A stretch of DNA of 64,000 nucleotides from Gammaproteobacteria bacterium (lineage in GTDB: Bacteria > Pseudomonadota > Gammaproteobacteria > DSM-16500), in NCBI GenBank assembly GCA_031291175.1, contig JARLJO010000050.1:59153-123152 (forward strand). Direction: 5' to 3'. Within the stretch, counting starts at the first letter, position 1, and every line of letters begins with the position of its first letter. The translations under genes were made by a program, and so were the position numbers. The notes under the pieces were generated by a model. That model had not been told where the DNA came from. It ran no database searches and worked only from the letters and a program-made list of their open reading frames with translations. Of the stretch, positions 7,774 to 17,875 are shown one piece after another.

Positions 7774-10086
7774 TTAGCTATCAACCCGGATAGTGATATC
7801 ACGCGCATCTGAACGTCCATGATCATCCGCGACTCTGGCGACAAAATGCCCGGGTTTGGCGCTCCAGAGTAACGGTTGATCCCGTTTGGTTTTTCCAAGA
7901 TACGTTGCATTCAAAAACCAATATAACGTGACTACATCCGCATCCGCTACCGCAGTGAAAGGAATAATATTTTTTTGTGATGCTCTGGCGCGGAAAACAT
8001 AGCTTAATTCAGTTTGCGGAGAAGTGATTTGTGGTTCAATGCCCGCAGTCGATTTTGCATTCAGACAGCTTGCATCATAAGGCGGTGGTGAGCGACGGTC
8101 TATTCCTGCTGTTTTAAAAATCTTTAATAAATCAGAAGGCCAAAATTCATAAATTTGAAACCGCGTATCTTGATCTAGCTGACATGTGCGTAATCCCGTT
8201 TTGCCATTGATCGGCACTTCCCGATAAATCGTATCCGTTTTTATGGGCGATTTGCCGGGAATAAACCAGGTGAGTTCGGTGCTTTCGCAATAACGCGTGG
8301 GTAACATGCCGGATGCTTTGCAAACGGATACCTGCTTTAGATTCATGGCGTTGAGATTTTTACTGATACTTGGCAAGGGGCCAGTTTGTGTATTAATGGC
8401 ATCAACGATCTCAAACATTAGCGGTGCGGCAATTGTCTTTCCCACAAAAGCCGGGTTGCTCGTATTATCAAAATTGCCTATCCAAACGGCTAACACATAC
8501 GGGCCAAAAGCACTGAATGTCCAGGCGTCCCGATAACCGGAAGAGGTGCCTGTTTTCCATGCGATGGGAATACTCCGCGAGGTGACCAGATAGCTGGGCT
8601 CAAAACGCGGTGTGCTTTTTAGCATATCTAAGATGAGATAACTCGCCTCGGGGCTTAGCAGACGTTTGCCGGGGCTTTGCACTTCTTCTTGACGTAGGCG
8701 TAATGGATGCCAGACACCATCATTTACCAGCATGGCATACAAACCAGTCAACTCTTGCATGCTGAGTTCGGCGCCGCCCAAGACTAACGCTAATCCATAA
8801 TAAGAAGCGGGCTTTAAATGGCTAACCTCAGCCTTTTCTAAAAAAGTATATAAGTTGGGTTTGTTCAAGAGATCGGCGAGATAAATGGCCGGAATGTTGC
8901 GACTTAAGGTAAGCGCTTCTCTGGCTTTGATAGGGCCCATGAAGTCATTGTCAAAATTTTCTGGATTATAGCTGCCGAAGCTATGCGGTACATCTTTTAA
9001 GACGGTATTGGGATGAATGAGTCCCTGGTCAATGGCAAGACCATAAATAAAAGGTTTTAATGTGGAACCGGGCGAACGTTTCATCTCTGTTCCGTTGATT
9101 TGGCCGCCAATGGCTTTATTGAAAAAATCCGCAGAACCCACCAACGCTTTTACACCCATATCGCGTGTATCGACTAACAAGATAGCCGCGTTGTGCACGC
9201 CTATGTTGTTTTTGCGAGCCAGGTACTGACGAGACACTTGCTCTATGATGGTTTGTAGGTGCGAGTCTAGCGTGGTCGTAATATTTTGTTGATGAGAGGG
9301 CGCACTATTTAGCACCATATCCACAAATTGTGGCGCAATAAAAGGTAGCCCGTGAACACGTTGCATTTGTAACGGGAGATCGATCATCGCTTGTTGGTTA
9401 CGATCGTCGGGATGTTTCACCAGCCAGCGGGCAAAGAGTTTGTTGCGAATCGTCTTTAGGTTTTTTTGACTTGGCACACGCTGTGTTGGGTTTTGAGGAA
9501 TCACGCTCAAAGTGAGGGCTTCCGGTAAAGAGAGCTGGGCGACGGGTTTGCCAAAATAAATTAAGCTGGCCGCACCCACCCCTTCAATATTATTCCCATA
9601 AGGTGCTAAATTGAAATAGGCTTCAAGTATTTGATTTTTACTGTAATGCATTTCCAGTTGCAGGGCTCTTACGATTTGGAGAATTTTACCAGCGGGTTTT
9701 TTGGAATGGATACTGTAGCGAATGCGCGCTAATTGCATGGTGATGGTTGACGCGCCTATGCGTCGGCTTTTTAAAAGGTAAGTTTGCCAGAGCGCTTTGG
9801 TCATTGCTACAGGGTTAACCCCTAGATGCCAATGAAAATATTGATCCTCCTGCAGTAGCGTCCCTTCAACCAATTGTTTTGGTATGGTTTTTAGTGGAGT
9901 ATAGAGACGATACTTCTCATCTTGGCTGAGTGTGAGGCGAAGGAGTTTTTGATTTTTATCAAATACAGCGCGCGAAAAACTGATGTCAGAGAGCAGAGGC
10001 GGTAGCGGTAAAAAAAATAATATCGCCCATGCGCTGACAAGAACTAAAAGTAAGGTTATGCTTATTCGCTGAATGAATTTTTTCAT
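7774..10086 (-). CDS. pbpC: Penicillin-binding protein 1C (bifunctional murein synthase)
   Basis: A 770 aa class A PBP anchored by an N-terminal helix (about 9-29). The glycosyltransferase domain has EDQYFHWHLG with the catalytic Glu, and GASTITMQLAR. The transpeptidase domain has SPGSTLKPF (SxxK), SRN (SxN) and WKTGTSSGYRDAW (KTG). The last 90 or so residues match the BiPBP_C domain typical of PBP1C. Length is the family norm. The neighbour across the divergent intergenic region is the alpha-2-macroglobulin gene, the well-known pbpC-yfhM association, proposed to act together at damaged cell walls. A family A repeat lies between the two starts. Confidence 0.95.
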   Translation of the reverse strand: MKKFIQRISITLLLVLVSAWAILFFLPLPPLLSDISFSRAVFDKNQKLLRLTLSQDEKYRLYTPLKTIPKQLVEGTLLQEDQYFHWHLGVNPVAMTKALWQTYLLKSRRIGASTITMQLARIRYSIHSKKPAGKILQIVRALQLEMHYSKNQILEAYFNLAPYGNNIEGVGAASLIYFGKPVAQLSLPEALTLSVIPQNPTQRVPSQKNLKTIRNKLFARWLVKHPDDRNQQAMIDLPLQMQRVHGLPFIAPQFVDMVLNSAPSHQQNITTTLDSHLQTIIEQVSRQYLARKNNIGVHNAAILLVDTRDMGVKALVGSADFFNKAIGGQINGTEMKRSPGSTLKPFIYGLAIDQGLIHPNTVLKDVPHSFGSYNPENFDNDFMGPIKAREALTLSRNIPAIYLADLLNKPNLYTFLEKAEVSHLKPASYYGLALVLGGAELSMQELTGLYAMLVNDGVWHPLRLRQEEVQSPGKRLLSPEASYLILDMLKSTPRFEPSYLVTSRSIPIAWKTGTSSGYRDAWTFSAFGPYVLAVWIGNFDNTSNPAFVGKTIAAPLMFEIVDAINTQTGPLPSISKNLNAMNLKQVSVCKASGMLPTRYCESTELTWFIPGKSPIKTDTIYREVPINGKTGLRTCQLDQDTRFQIYEFWPSDLLKIFKTAGIDRRSPPPYDASCLNAKSTAGIEPQITSPQTELSYVFRARASQKNIIPFTAVADADVVTLYWFLNATYLGKTKRDQPLLWSAKPGHFVARVADDHGRSDARDITIRVDS

Positions 10087-10176
10087 AGGTAGTTGCTATT
10101 TTAAGGATACCTACGTTACAACAGATAGAATGTTTTTTAAAGAAAAGAAAAAAAAGAAAAGAGGCTTTAAGTTAAT

Positions 10177-10194
10177 ATTCTGCGTCAGCAGAAT
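10177..10194. repeat. Satellite hairpin next to repeat A copy 3
   Basis: ATTCTGC and GCAGAAT enclose GTCA: a 7-bp perfect stem just before the A-tract of the neighbouring family A copy. Confidence 0.5.
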
Positions 10195-10204
10195 GAAACA
10201 AAAT

Positions 10205-10303
10205 AAAAAAACGGGGTGGCAGGGTAGGTTTACTTTTTACGCGCGGAGCCTATGCTTCCACGAAAAAAGTAAACCTACCCTGACAGGGCCCCAGTCATTT
10301 TAA
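10205..10303 (+). repeat. Repeat family A, copy 3 (pbpC-yfhM intergenic region)
   Basis: Standard-arm copy: ACGGGGTGGCAGGGTAGG, TTTACTTTTTACGCGCGG, then GAAAAAAGTAAACCTACCCT and a tail with GGGCCCCAGTCATTTTAA (G for A in the outer stem). It ends 18 bp before the yfhM ATG, so it lies in the shared upstream region of two divergent genes and is probably transcribed as part of the yfhM leader. Confidence 0.9.
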
Positions 10304-10321
10304 ACATCACTGGAATAACCT

Positions 10322-13300
10322 ATGCAAAACAATCCAATCTCTAGATTATTGATCTCAATCAAATCTTTCCTGGCCTCATTATTCGGTGAAATATCTTGGC
10401 ATTGCCCTCCCTGGTATCTGCGTCTTCGAAATCGAATGACCCAGCATCCCAAGCAATGCATTGTTTCCCTGTTGTTGCTACTCGGAATCGTTCTAGCCGT
10501 TTGTTACGGCTATCACTGGTATAAAAGCCGTCCGCGTCCGCAATGGATTGTTGCTCACATTGTCACGCCTCAGGCCACCAAGATAGATAAGGTGTTAACC
10601 CCGGACGTGTTGGCAATCGATTTTGGCGGTGAAGCTGAACCCGTTGTTGCCCAATCGGTAGCGCCGCTCAAAATGGTGAATAAAGATGTGAAAGAAGGCA
10701 TCACGATGACACCTGTAGTCAAAGGCACCTGGAATTGGGAAACAGACAGCCATCTCGTCTTCACCCCAACAGAAGACTGGCCAGCGGGACAAAAATACAC
10801 GATTCATTTTGCAAAGACAGTCTTTGCTAATCCGAAAAAACTGGGGAGCTTCAATTATTCTTTCACGACATTGCCATTTCAAGTCACTGTAACAGATTAT
10901 CATTTTTATCAAGATCCAACGGATGCGACACTGCGCCAGGCGGTTGCCACACTCAATTTTAATTATCCCGTGGATGCAAATAGTTTAGAAAGAAAGATCG
11001 TATTGGCCGACGAAGCACTGAAAGACCATCAAATGAATTTGGCGGCAAAACAATATAAATTCACACTCACTTATGATGAACATAAGCGTACCGCCTACCT
11101 TCACTCCGAATCACTGCCAGTGACAGAAGTGGCGCGTTATCTGGATTTGAAAATGGATAAAGGTGTGAAAGCGTTGTTTGGCCCCAGCAAAACCACCGAA
11201 GAAGTGACGGAAAATTTATTCATTCCCGATGTGAATAGCTACTTTAAAATAACCAAAGCTGCCGCCACCATTATTCGCAATGAAAAAGACAGGCCGGAGC
11301 AAGTATTAACGATAGAAACCACAACGGGTGTGCAAGAAGGACAGCTAAATAAAGCAATCCATGTGTATTTGCTACCAAATGCCTACCCAGCGACAGCCAG
11401 AGAAGAAGCCAAACCAGATTATGAGTGGAAAAATCCCGGTGAAGTCAGTCCTGCTATTTTAGCGCTTTCCACGCCGGTAGATTTGCAACCTATCCCCAGT
11501 GAGAGCGATTTTTCGACCTTGCACAGCTATCAATTTAAAGCAGGCGCACCGCGCTTTATTTATATTAAAATTGACAAAGGCGTCAAAAGTTTCGGTGATT
11601 TCAAATTGACGAATGACTATCTCGCCGTGGTAAAAGTACCTGAATACCCTAAAGAAATTGGCTTCATGCACAAAGGCGCACTACTAGCGCTAACGGGCGA
11701 GAAAAAACTCTCGATGATTATCAGAGGTCTACCAGCGGTTAAGTTTAAAATTGCTAGAGTCTTGCCAGGCGATATCAACCAGTTGATCACGCAAACCAAA
11801 GGCGATTTTAATAATCCGCATTTCATTAATCCTAACTTTAATCAAAACAATATCAGCGAAATTTTTTCTGACATTCAAACGTTCGATGCTGAAGATCCAG
11901 CGAAAGCACAATACACCGCTTTAGATTTAGGTAAATACCTGGCATCAAAAGCCAATGTCGATGGCCCGCAAGGATTGTTTTTGTTGCAAGCAGAAGGCTG
12001 GGACCCAGACAAGCAGGCAGCGATTGATGTCAAATCCAGCCGTTTGATTTTGATGACGGATCTCGGTTTGCTAGTGAAAGACAATTATGACGGTAGTCAT
12101 GATGTGTATGTGCAATCCATTACAGCGGGCAAGCCTGTTCTGAATGTCGCGGTTTCTGTATTGGGAAAAAATAGCTTGCCCATTTTATCTAAAACAACCG
12201 ATGCATCAGGTCATGTGAGTTTTCCAACATTAAAAGATTACACGGACGAGCGCGAACCTACTGTGTATTTGGCCGGTCTTGGTAGCGATGTCGCCTTTAT
12301 TCCTTTTAACAATTACGAGCGCCAATTGAACTTTTCCCGCTTTGATATTGGCGGCGTTTATACCGATCAAGAAGTGCAATCATTGACGGCTTATGTGTTT
12401 TCCGATCGCGGCATTTATCGACCGGGTGATACGACGCATATAGGTATGATTGTAAAACAAGCGTATGCGGCGGCGCAGCCTGCAGGTTTGCCGCTTGAGG
12501 CCACGGTAGTGGATCCTAGAGGCGTTACCATCAAAGATCAAAAGTTTACATTGAATGCATCAGGTTATCTCAGCTTGGATTTTGCGACGAGTGCCGCCTC
12601 TCCAACAGGTCAGTACACGGTGAATTTATTTATCGTGAAAGACAATCATGCGAGCAATTTGTTGGGTTCAACGACAGTCAGGGTTGCTGAGTTTTTACCA
12701 GATACGATGCGTATTACAGCGCATTTATCCACAGAATCCACAACGGGTTGGGTGTCTCCGGCAGGTTTACGTGCGGACGTAGGTTTGTGGAATTTATATG
12801 GCGCTGCTGCGGCTAATCGTAGAGTCGGTGCTAAAATTTTATTAACGCCAGAAGCGGTAAAATTTAAAGAATTCCCCAATTACACTTTTATCGATCCGTT
12901 ATTAGATCCACAAAAACCACCCAAAGTATTTACCGATACGTTAGATGATGCACACACCGATGATCAAGGTCATGCTGAATTCGATTTGAAGCTAGACCGA
13001 TTTGAAAAAGCCTCTTATCAACTGACTTTTTTTGCGGAAGGTTTTGAGGCGGACGGTGGTCGTAGTGTATCAACTAAAACGTCCGTGTTAGTCAGTCCTT
13101 TAGCTTATCTTATTGGGTATAAAGCAGATGGAGATTTAACGTATATTAAACAAGATGCACCGCGAGCGGTGAGCTTTATTGCGGTGAATCCACAGTTAAA
13201 ACCGGAAGCCCATGCAGACTTAAAACTGCAATTGGTGTCTTTGCATCCAGTGACAACCTTGGTCAAAAAGGCAGATGGCACTTATCAATATCAATCCATT

Positions 13301-16087
13301 GTGCAATCGACGGTAGTCAATATCAGTCCCTTCACCATCAGTGATGCGGGTACCAGCTATACATTACCAACGGATAAAATTGGCGATTTTGCTTTAGTCG
13401 TGCTGAATAAAGAGAATGCCGAATTAAGTCGATTGAAGTTTACGGTGGTGGGTGCAAGCCAGCAGCCGTTGCCAAAAAATGCTGAATTGAGCGTGAAGCT
13501 GAATAAAGCGGAATTCATGCCGGATGAAGACATTGAATTGCAAATCACCGCGCCTTATACGGGTTCGGGTCTCATCACGGTTGAGCGTGACAAAGTTTAC
13601 GCGACACAATGGTTTAAAGCAGACACGACTAGCTCTGTTCAGAAAATCCATTTACCCAAAGATTTTCAAGGGGATGGTTATGTGAATGTGGCTTTTGTAC
13701 GGGATTGGGATTCACCAGAAATTTTCATTAGCCCACTCAGTGTGAGCGTGACGCCTTTCATGGTCAATCATGCCAATCATGCGATTACCATTGATTTGGA
13801 TGCACCAGCAGTGGCGCGTCCTGGTGAACCATTAACGATTAACTATAAATCAGACAAGCCCGGCAAGATCATCGTGTTTGCTGTAGACGAAGGCGTATTG
13901 CAAGCGGGAGATTACAAGACACCAGACCCTCTAGGTTTCTTTTTTCAAAAGCACGCTTTAGAAGTGAATACGTTGCAGACCTTAGATCAAATTCTGCCGA
14001 AGTTTATTGCTGACCGTGAACTGTCTGCGGTAGGCGGTGACGCAGGCGAGCCGGCTGCTTTAAAGACATTGAATCCATTCAAGCGAAAGACGGATTTGCC
14101 AGTGGTTTATTGGTCTGGCATTGTCGATACCGATTCGACATCCAGACAGTTAGTTTATCCAGTGCCAGATTATTTCAATGGTAGCTTGCGCATTATGGCA
14201 GTTGCCGTGGCAGCCGATGCGGTAGGCGCCGCCACCAAGACCACAGAGGTGCGTGGTAACTTTGTGATTACGCCGAATGTCCCCACGTTTGTGGCGCCGG
14301 GTGATGAATTTGAAATGACTGCCAGTGTGGCGAACAATGTGGAAGGCTCTGGTGTTGACGCACCTGTCTCGGTGAAGCTTGAAACCACGCCTGAGCTTGA
14401 GATCCGTGGGGAAAAGCAGCAATCGCTGAAAATTTCCTACGGTAAAGAGCAGACGGTGCATTTTAAAGTGCGTGCGTTGGCATCTTTGGGTTCTGCTACC
14501 ATTACCTTAACGGCTGAAAATCAGAATAAGAAAAGCCAGATGACAGCCACATTGAGTGTGCGTCCGGTGAGTCCGTATTTTACCGCGATGATGAGTGGAT
14601 ATGCGAAAGGTGGTGTGCAGTCTCTCACGGTTGATCGCGATCTTTATCCTGAGTATCGAGATGTTGAAGCGGCTGTGTCAACGAATCCGTTGATTATGGT
14701 TGTAGGGCTGAATCGATATCTTGAGAAATATCCGTATGGATGTACTGAGCAATTAACCAGTGAAGCTTTGCCATTGCTGGCTTTGGCGGATCAGCCCTGG
14801 TTTATCAAAGATACGCATGCGTTGACCAATCAGGTTCAGTTGATTATCCAGATGTTGGGTGAGCGCCAGATGTCGACGGGTGGCTTCAGTTATTGGCCGA
14901 CAGAAGAGATGAATGATAGTAATAGTTTTGCCTCAGTGTATGCTTTGCATTTTTTAACCGAAGCGCGTGCTCGCGGTTACAATGTGCCGAGTGAGATGTT
15001 GCGCTCTGGTATGGATTATTTGAAAGATCTGGCGTCACAGACTGTGACCGATCTCGATGCGGCTCGTATTCAAGCTTATGCAATTTATGTGTTAACGCGC
15101 AATGAGATAGTGACTACGAATTATCTCACCAATTTGCAGCTTTATCTGGATAAAGATCCAGCGAAAGCATGGCATAAAGATATTATCAGCGCGTATATTG
15201 CATCGACTTATCAATTGATGAAGAGCAGCGCTGAGGCCAATCGTTTGATTGGTTATTATCAGTTTGATGTCAGTCCAACGAGCGTGAGTTCAGATTTTTA
15301 TGATCAAGACATAGCGAATGCGCAGTATTTGTATTTGCTCTCTGAGCATTTCCCCGATCGAGTAGCGGCTGTTAGCGATACGTTGGTGCCAGCATTGGTG
15401 AAGGCATTAAACAGTGATGGGTTGAATACAACGCTGTCAGGCTATACGAGTTTGGCATTTTCGGCGTATGCGCAGTCTTATCATTTACCAAGTGATAATG
15501 GTTTAACGATAAGTGAAACAACGAAGAATGGTAAAAAAGAAACGCTGGTCGCATCAGACAGTGTTTATCAGAAATTAAGTTTAGATGAATCAGCGAAAGC
15601 GGTTCAATTCAGTGCGAAAAACGATGTGGGCTATTTCTACCAATTGACACAGTCTGGCTTTGATAAAAAGTTACCACGAACGGCAGTGAAAAAAGGGCTA
15701 GAAGTATTTCGTGAGTATCGCGATCTGCAAGGCAATACAATTGTAGGGCCCGTCTTGGGCGCTGAAATTGAAGTGCGCATTCAGCTAAGGGCTTTAGGTG
15801 CTAGCGATATCAGCCATATTGCAGTCGTTGATATGTTGCCGGGTGGTTTTGAGGTGGTGCGTGATTCGGTGAAGAAGGATGATAGCATCGAATATGCTGA
15901 CGTGCGTGAAGATCGTGTTGTGTTTTTCACGACAGCAAACACTTCATCCAAAGAAATTGTCTATCACATTAAGGCGATCAATGTAGGAAAGTATGCTGTG
16001 CCACCGATTTTTGCAGGTTCAATGTATGATCCGGCAATTGTTGCGCGTAGTGAAGGTAGTGAAATTACTATTGCTGGGGTGCCTTAA
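10322..16087 (+). CDS. yfhM: Alpha-2-macroglobulin-like protease trap
   Basis: A 1921 aa bacterial alpha-2-macroglobulin, larger than the roughly 1650 aa E. coli YfhM. The thioester motif is intact: YPYGCTEQL, with Cys at about residue 1474. The protein shows the expected order of MG domains, a central region around SDRGIYRPGDT, the thioester helical domain and a C-terminal domain. These proteins sit in the periplasm and trap foreign proteases by covalent linkage. Unlike YfhM there is no lipobox; instead a hydrophobic helix at about residues 38-60 follows a basic stretch, so it is probably a signal anchor. The chosen ATG has GGA 8 bp upstream. It is divergent from pbpC. Confidence 0.94.
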   Translation: MQNNPISRLLISIKSFLASLFGEISWHCPPWYLRLRNRMTQHPKQCIVSLLLLLGIVLAVCYGYHWYKSRPRPQWIVAHIVTPQATKIDKVLTPDVLAIDFGGEAEPVVAQSVAPLKMVNKDVKEGITMTPVVKGTWNWETDSHLVFTPTEDWPAGQKYTIHFAKTVFANPKKLGSFNYSFTTLPFQVTVTDYHFYQDPTDATLRQAVATLNFNYPVDANSLERKIVLADEALKDHQMNLAAKQYKFTLTYDEHKRTAYLHSESLPVTEVARYLDLKMDKGVKALFGPSKTTEEVTENLFIPDVNSYFKITKAAATIIRNEKDRPEQVLTIETTTGVQEGQLNKAIHVYLLPNAYPATAREEAKPDYEWKNPGEVSPAILALSTPVDLQPIPSESDFSTLHSYQFKAGAPRFIYIKIDKGVKSFGDFKLTNDYLAVVKVPEYPKEIGFMHKGALLALTGEKKLSMIIRGLPAVKFKIARVLPGDINQLITQTKGDFNNPHFINPNFNQNNISEIFSDIQTFDAEDPAKAQYTALDLGKYLASKANVDGPQGLFLLQAEGWDPDKQAAIDVKSSRLILMTDLGLLVKDNYDGSHDVYVQSITAGKPVLNVAVSVLGKNSLPILSKTTDASGHVSFPTLKDYTDEREPTVYLAGLGSDVAFIPFNNYERQLNFSRFDIGGVYTDQEVQSLTAYVFSDRGIYRPGDTTHIGMIVKQAYAAAQPAGLPLEATVVDPRGVTIKDQKFTLNASGYLSLDFATSAASPTGQYTVNLFIVKDNHASNLLGSTTVRVAEFLPDTMRITAHLSTESTTGWVSPAGLRADVGLWNLYGAAAANRRVGAKILLTPEAVKFKEFPNYTFIDPLLDPQKPPKVFTDTLDDAHTDDQGHAEFDLKLDRFEKASYQLTFFAEGFEADGGRSVSTKTSVLVSPLAYLIGYKADGDLTYIKQDAPRAVSFIAVNPQLKPEAHADLKLQLVSLHPVTTLVKKADGTYQYQSIVQSTVVNISPFTISDAGTSYTLPTDKIGDFALVVLNKENAELSRLKFTVVGASQQPLPKNAELSVKLNKAEFMPDEDIELQITAPYTGSGLITVERDKVYATQWFKADTTSSVQKIHLPKDFQGDGYVNVAFVRDWDSPEIFISPLSVSVTPFMVNHANHAITIDLDAPAVARPGEPLTINYKSDKPGKIIVFAVDEGVLQAGDYKTPDPLGFFFQKHALEVNTLQTLDQILPKFIADRELSAVGGDAGEPAALKTLNPFKRKTDLPVVYWSGIVDTDSTSRQLVYPVPDYFNGSLRIMAVAVAADAVGAATKTTEVRGNFVITPNVPTFVAPGDEFEMTASVANNVEGSGVDAPVSVKLETTPELEIRGEKQQSLKISYGKEQTVHFKVRALASLGSATITLTAENQNKKSQMTATLSVRPVSPYFTAMMSGYAKGGVQSLTVDRDLYPEYRDVEAAVSTNPLIMVVGLNRYLEKYPYGCTEQLTSEALPLLALADQPWFIKDTHALTNQVQLIIQMLGERQMSTGGFSYWPTEEMNDSNSFASVYALHFLTEARARGYNVPSEMLRSGMDYLKDLASQTVTDLDAARIQAYAIYVLTRNEIVTTNYLTNLQLYLDKDPAKAWHKDIISAYIASTYQLMKSSAEANRLIGYYQFDVSPTSVSSDFYDQDIANAQYLYLLSEHFPDRVAAVSDTLVPALVKALNSDGLNTTLSGYTSLAFSAYAQSYHLPSDNGLTISETTKNGKKETLVASDSVYQKLSLDESAKAVQFSAKNDVGYFYQLTQSGFDKKLPRTAVKKGLEVFREYRDLQGNTIVGPVLGAEIEVRIQLRALGASDISHIAVVDMLPGGFEVVRDSVKKDDSIEYADVREDRVVFFTTANTSSKEIVYHIKAINVGKYAVPPIFAGSMYDPAIVARSEGSEITIAGVP

Positions 16088-16246
16088 AAGCACCCTTCAT
16101 TCGCCGCTGCACGTCAACTTGGGCTTTGTTGATATGCTTTGTTTTTCTCGCGAAATAGGTCCCCACTTTCGCAGAAATAACTTAAGTTTATGCAGATTTG
16201 CCAGACGCCAGAAACACAATAGAAATAAATCTAAGCAGAAAAAGAA

Positions 16247-16270
16247 ACGGCGGGTAAGATAACCCGCCGT
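16247..16270 (-). terminator. Rho-independent terminator of gdhA
   Basis: ACGGCGGGT and ACCCGCCGT form a 9-bp GC-rich stem with a 6-nt loop. On the minus strand it is followed by TTTCTTTTTC and lies 18 bp past the gdhA stop. Confidence 0.8.
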
Positions 16271-16288
16271 CGATATAACCAAAGCAGC

Positions 16289-17608
16289 TTAAGACATCGC
16301 CGCAACGGTGATTTTATTGGTATCTTGTTGTGAGAAATAATGATGTGTTCCCATCGCAACAACGGCTTCCGCTTGACGATTCAAGGCGTGAATATAAGCA
16401 GCAGTACGCATATCACACTGATGCGATTCCATTACGCTATAAACATAATTGAATTCTCTCACCATGATTTCTTCTAAAGCTTGATGCACTTTTTCCAATG
16501 TCCAATAAAAACCAGACTTGTTTTGAACCCACTCAAAGTAACTGACTGTTACGCCACCAGCATTCGCTAGAATGTCAGGTACAATCAATGTGCCCTTGCG
16601 CTGTAAAATGTCATCCGCTTCAAAAGTCGTAGGACCATTCGCTAATTCAATAATGACTGGCGCTTTAATGCGAGCCGCATTTTGCTTGGTAATTTGATTC
16701 TCTAACGCTGCCGGAATCAAAATATCGACATCCAATTCCAGTAACTGTTCATTAGTGATTTGCGTCGCTTCTACTAACTGACAAACCGAACCTTCACAGT
16801 AAACGGCTTGTAACTCTTTGGAGTTATTTTTAACGTGAATAACACTGGGTACATCAAACCCTTGAGGACGGAATATACCGCCTTTCGAGTCACTGATCGC
16901 AACCACTTTGTAACCGTCACGATGTAACATTTCAGCAATAAATTGACCCGCATTACCGAAACCTTGTACGGCAACACGAATCTCTTTAGGATCCCAGTTA
17001 CGCTTTTTTTCTAATTCTTTAATGCAGTAGTAACCACCACGCGCTGTTGCATCATCGCGTCCTTGGCTGCCACCGAGTGGAATCGGCTTACCGGTAATCA
17101 CGGCAGGGCTCAAGCGACGCACGATTTTGGAATACTCATCCATCATCCAACCCATGATCATGGCATTGGTATAAACGTCAGGTGCTGGAATATCAGTTTC
17201 AGGTCCGATGAAGCTGGCAATTTGTTCGATATAACCACGGCTCAATCTTTCCAATTCCATGCGAGAGAGTTCTTTAGGATCAACAATCACGCCACCTTTA
17301 CCACCACCGAACGGAATGCCAACTACCGCACATTTAATTGTCATCCAAAATGCCAAGCTTTTCACTTCATCAAGACTCACGTCAGGATGAAAGCGAATGC
17401 CACCTTTGGTCGGGCCGCGCAAATCATTGTGGTGAACGCGATAACCGGTGAATATTTTCAGTGTGCCATTATCCATGCGCACAGGAATAGACACTTCCAG
17501 GCAAGCTTTAGGGTGTCGTAATTTTTCTACGGCTTCGGGATCAATTTTTGCGTAAGAGGCGGCTTTGTCTAATCTTGCTAAAGCCTGTTTGTAAATTTCA
17601 CCAGTCAT
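16289..17608 (-). CDS. gdhA: Glu/Leu/Phe/Val-type glutamate dehydrogenase
   Basis: Interconverts glutamate and 2-oxoglutarate plus ammonia using NAD(P). From the ATG at 17608 the product is about 439 aa, the short hexameric GDH type. That start has GGAGT 6 bp upstream; the frame continues 14 codons further without support. Motifs: substrate and catalytic lysines in GGIRFHPDV and PFGGGKGG, the conserved APDVYTNAM, and the Rossmann motif GFGNAGQF. Transcribed alone, with a clear terminator. It fits a bacterium using amino acids as carbon source. Confidence 0.94.
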   Translation of the reverse strand: MTGEIYKQALARLDKAASYAKIDPEAVEKLRHPKACLEVSIPVRMDNGTLKIFTGYRVHHNDLRGPTKGGIRFHPDVSLDEVKSLAFWMTIKCAVVGIPFGGGKGGVIVDPKELSRMELERLSRGYIEQIASFIGPETDIPAPDVYTNAMIMGWMMDEYSKIVRRLSPAVITGKPIPLGGSQGRDDATARGGYYCIKELEKKRNWDPKEIRVAVQGFGNAGQFIAEMLHRDGYKVVAISDSKGGIFRPQGFDVPSVIHVKNNSKELQAVYCEGSVCQLVEATQITNEQLLELDVDILIPAALENQITKQNAARIKAPVIIELANGPTTFEADDILQRKGTLIVPDILANAGGVTVSYFEWVQNKSGFYWTLEKVHQALEEIMVREFNYVYSVMESHQCDMRTAAYIHALNRQAEAVVAMGTHHYFSQQDTNKITVAAMS

Positions 17609-17763
17609 AAAATACTCCATTTTTATATTTGAAAATGCCGATACTGACACTCTTGATACAAGGGACGAATGTTAAACCGATATCGTATTGGTAACAAGAT
17701 CCCTTTGGTTGCTCGCGGATATGAGCCTTGCTTACAGTCACGTCCATTAAGGTGGAAGTGAGA

Positions 17764-17857
17764 CAAAAAACGGGGTGGCAGGATAGGATGGCTTTTTCGC
17801 GCGGAGCGCAGTGAGCACGGAAAAGTCATCCTATTCTGACAGGACCCCAGTCATTTT
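17764..17857 (+). repeat. Repeat family A, copy 4 (compensatory arm changes)
   Basis: Starts AAAAAACGGGGTGGCAGGAT and ends GACAGGACCCCAGTCATTTT. One arm is AGGATAGGATGGCTTTTT; the reverse complement of the other is AGAATAGGATGACTTTT. Standard copies carry AGGGTAGGTTTACTTTTT in both arms. The arms have thus changed together and differ from each other only at positions that still allow G-U pairing. It ends 18 bp past the stop of the minus-strand gene at 17876. Confidence 0.9.
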
Positions 17858-17875
17858 ACTAAGCAGGCTTTATGC

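Noticed and set aside
10073..10303. Open frame of 76 codons ending in a KKTGWQGRFTFYARS peptide
   Set aside because: The conserved-looking peptide arises from reading through repeat A copy 3. The same peptide appears at 45759-45950 from copy 8. It has no ribosome site and is a repeat artefact.
13357..14461. Several minus-strand open frames inside the alpha-2-macroglobulin gene
   Set aside because: Antisense shadows of a clear coding frame with the thioester motif; no own start signals.
17063..17521. 152-codon frame opposite gdhA
   Set aside because: Antisense of a strongly conserved enzyme; its His-rich composition is only the complement of gdhA codons.
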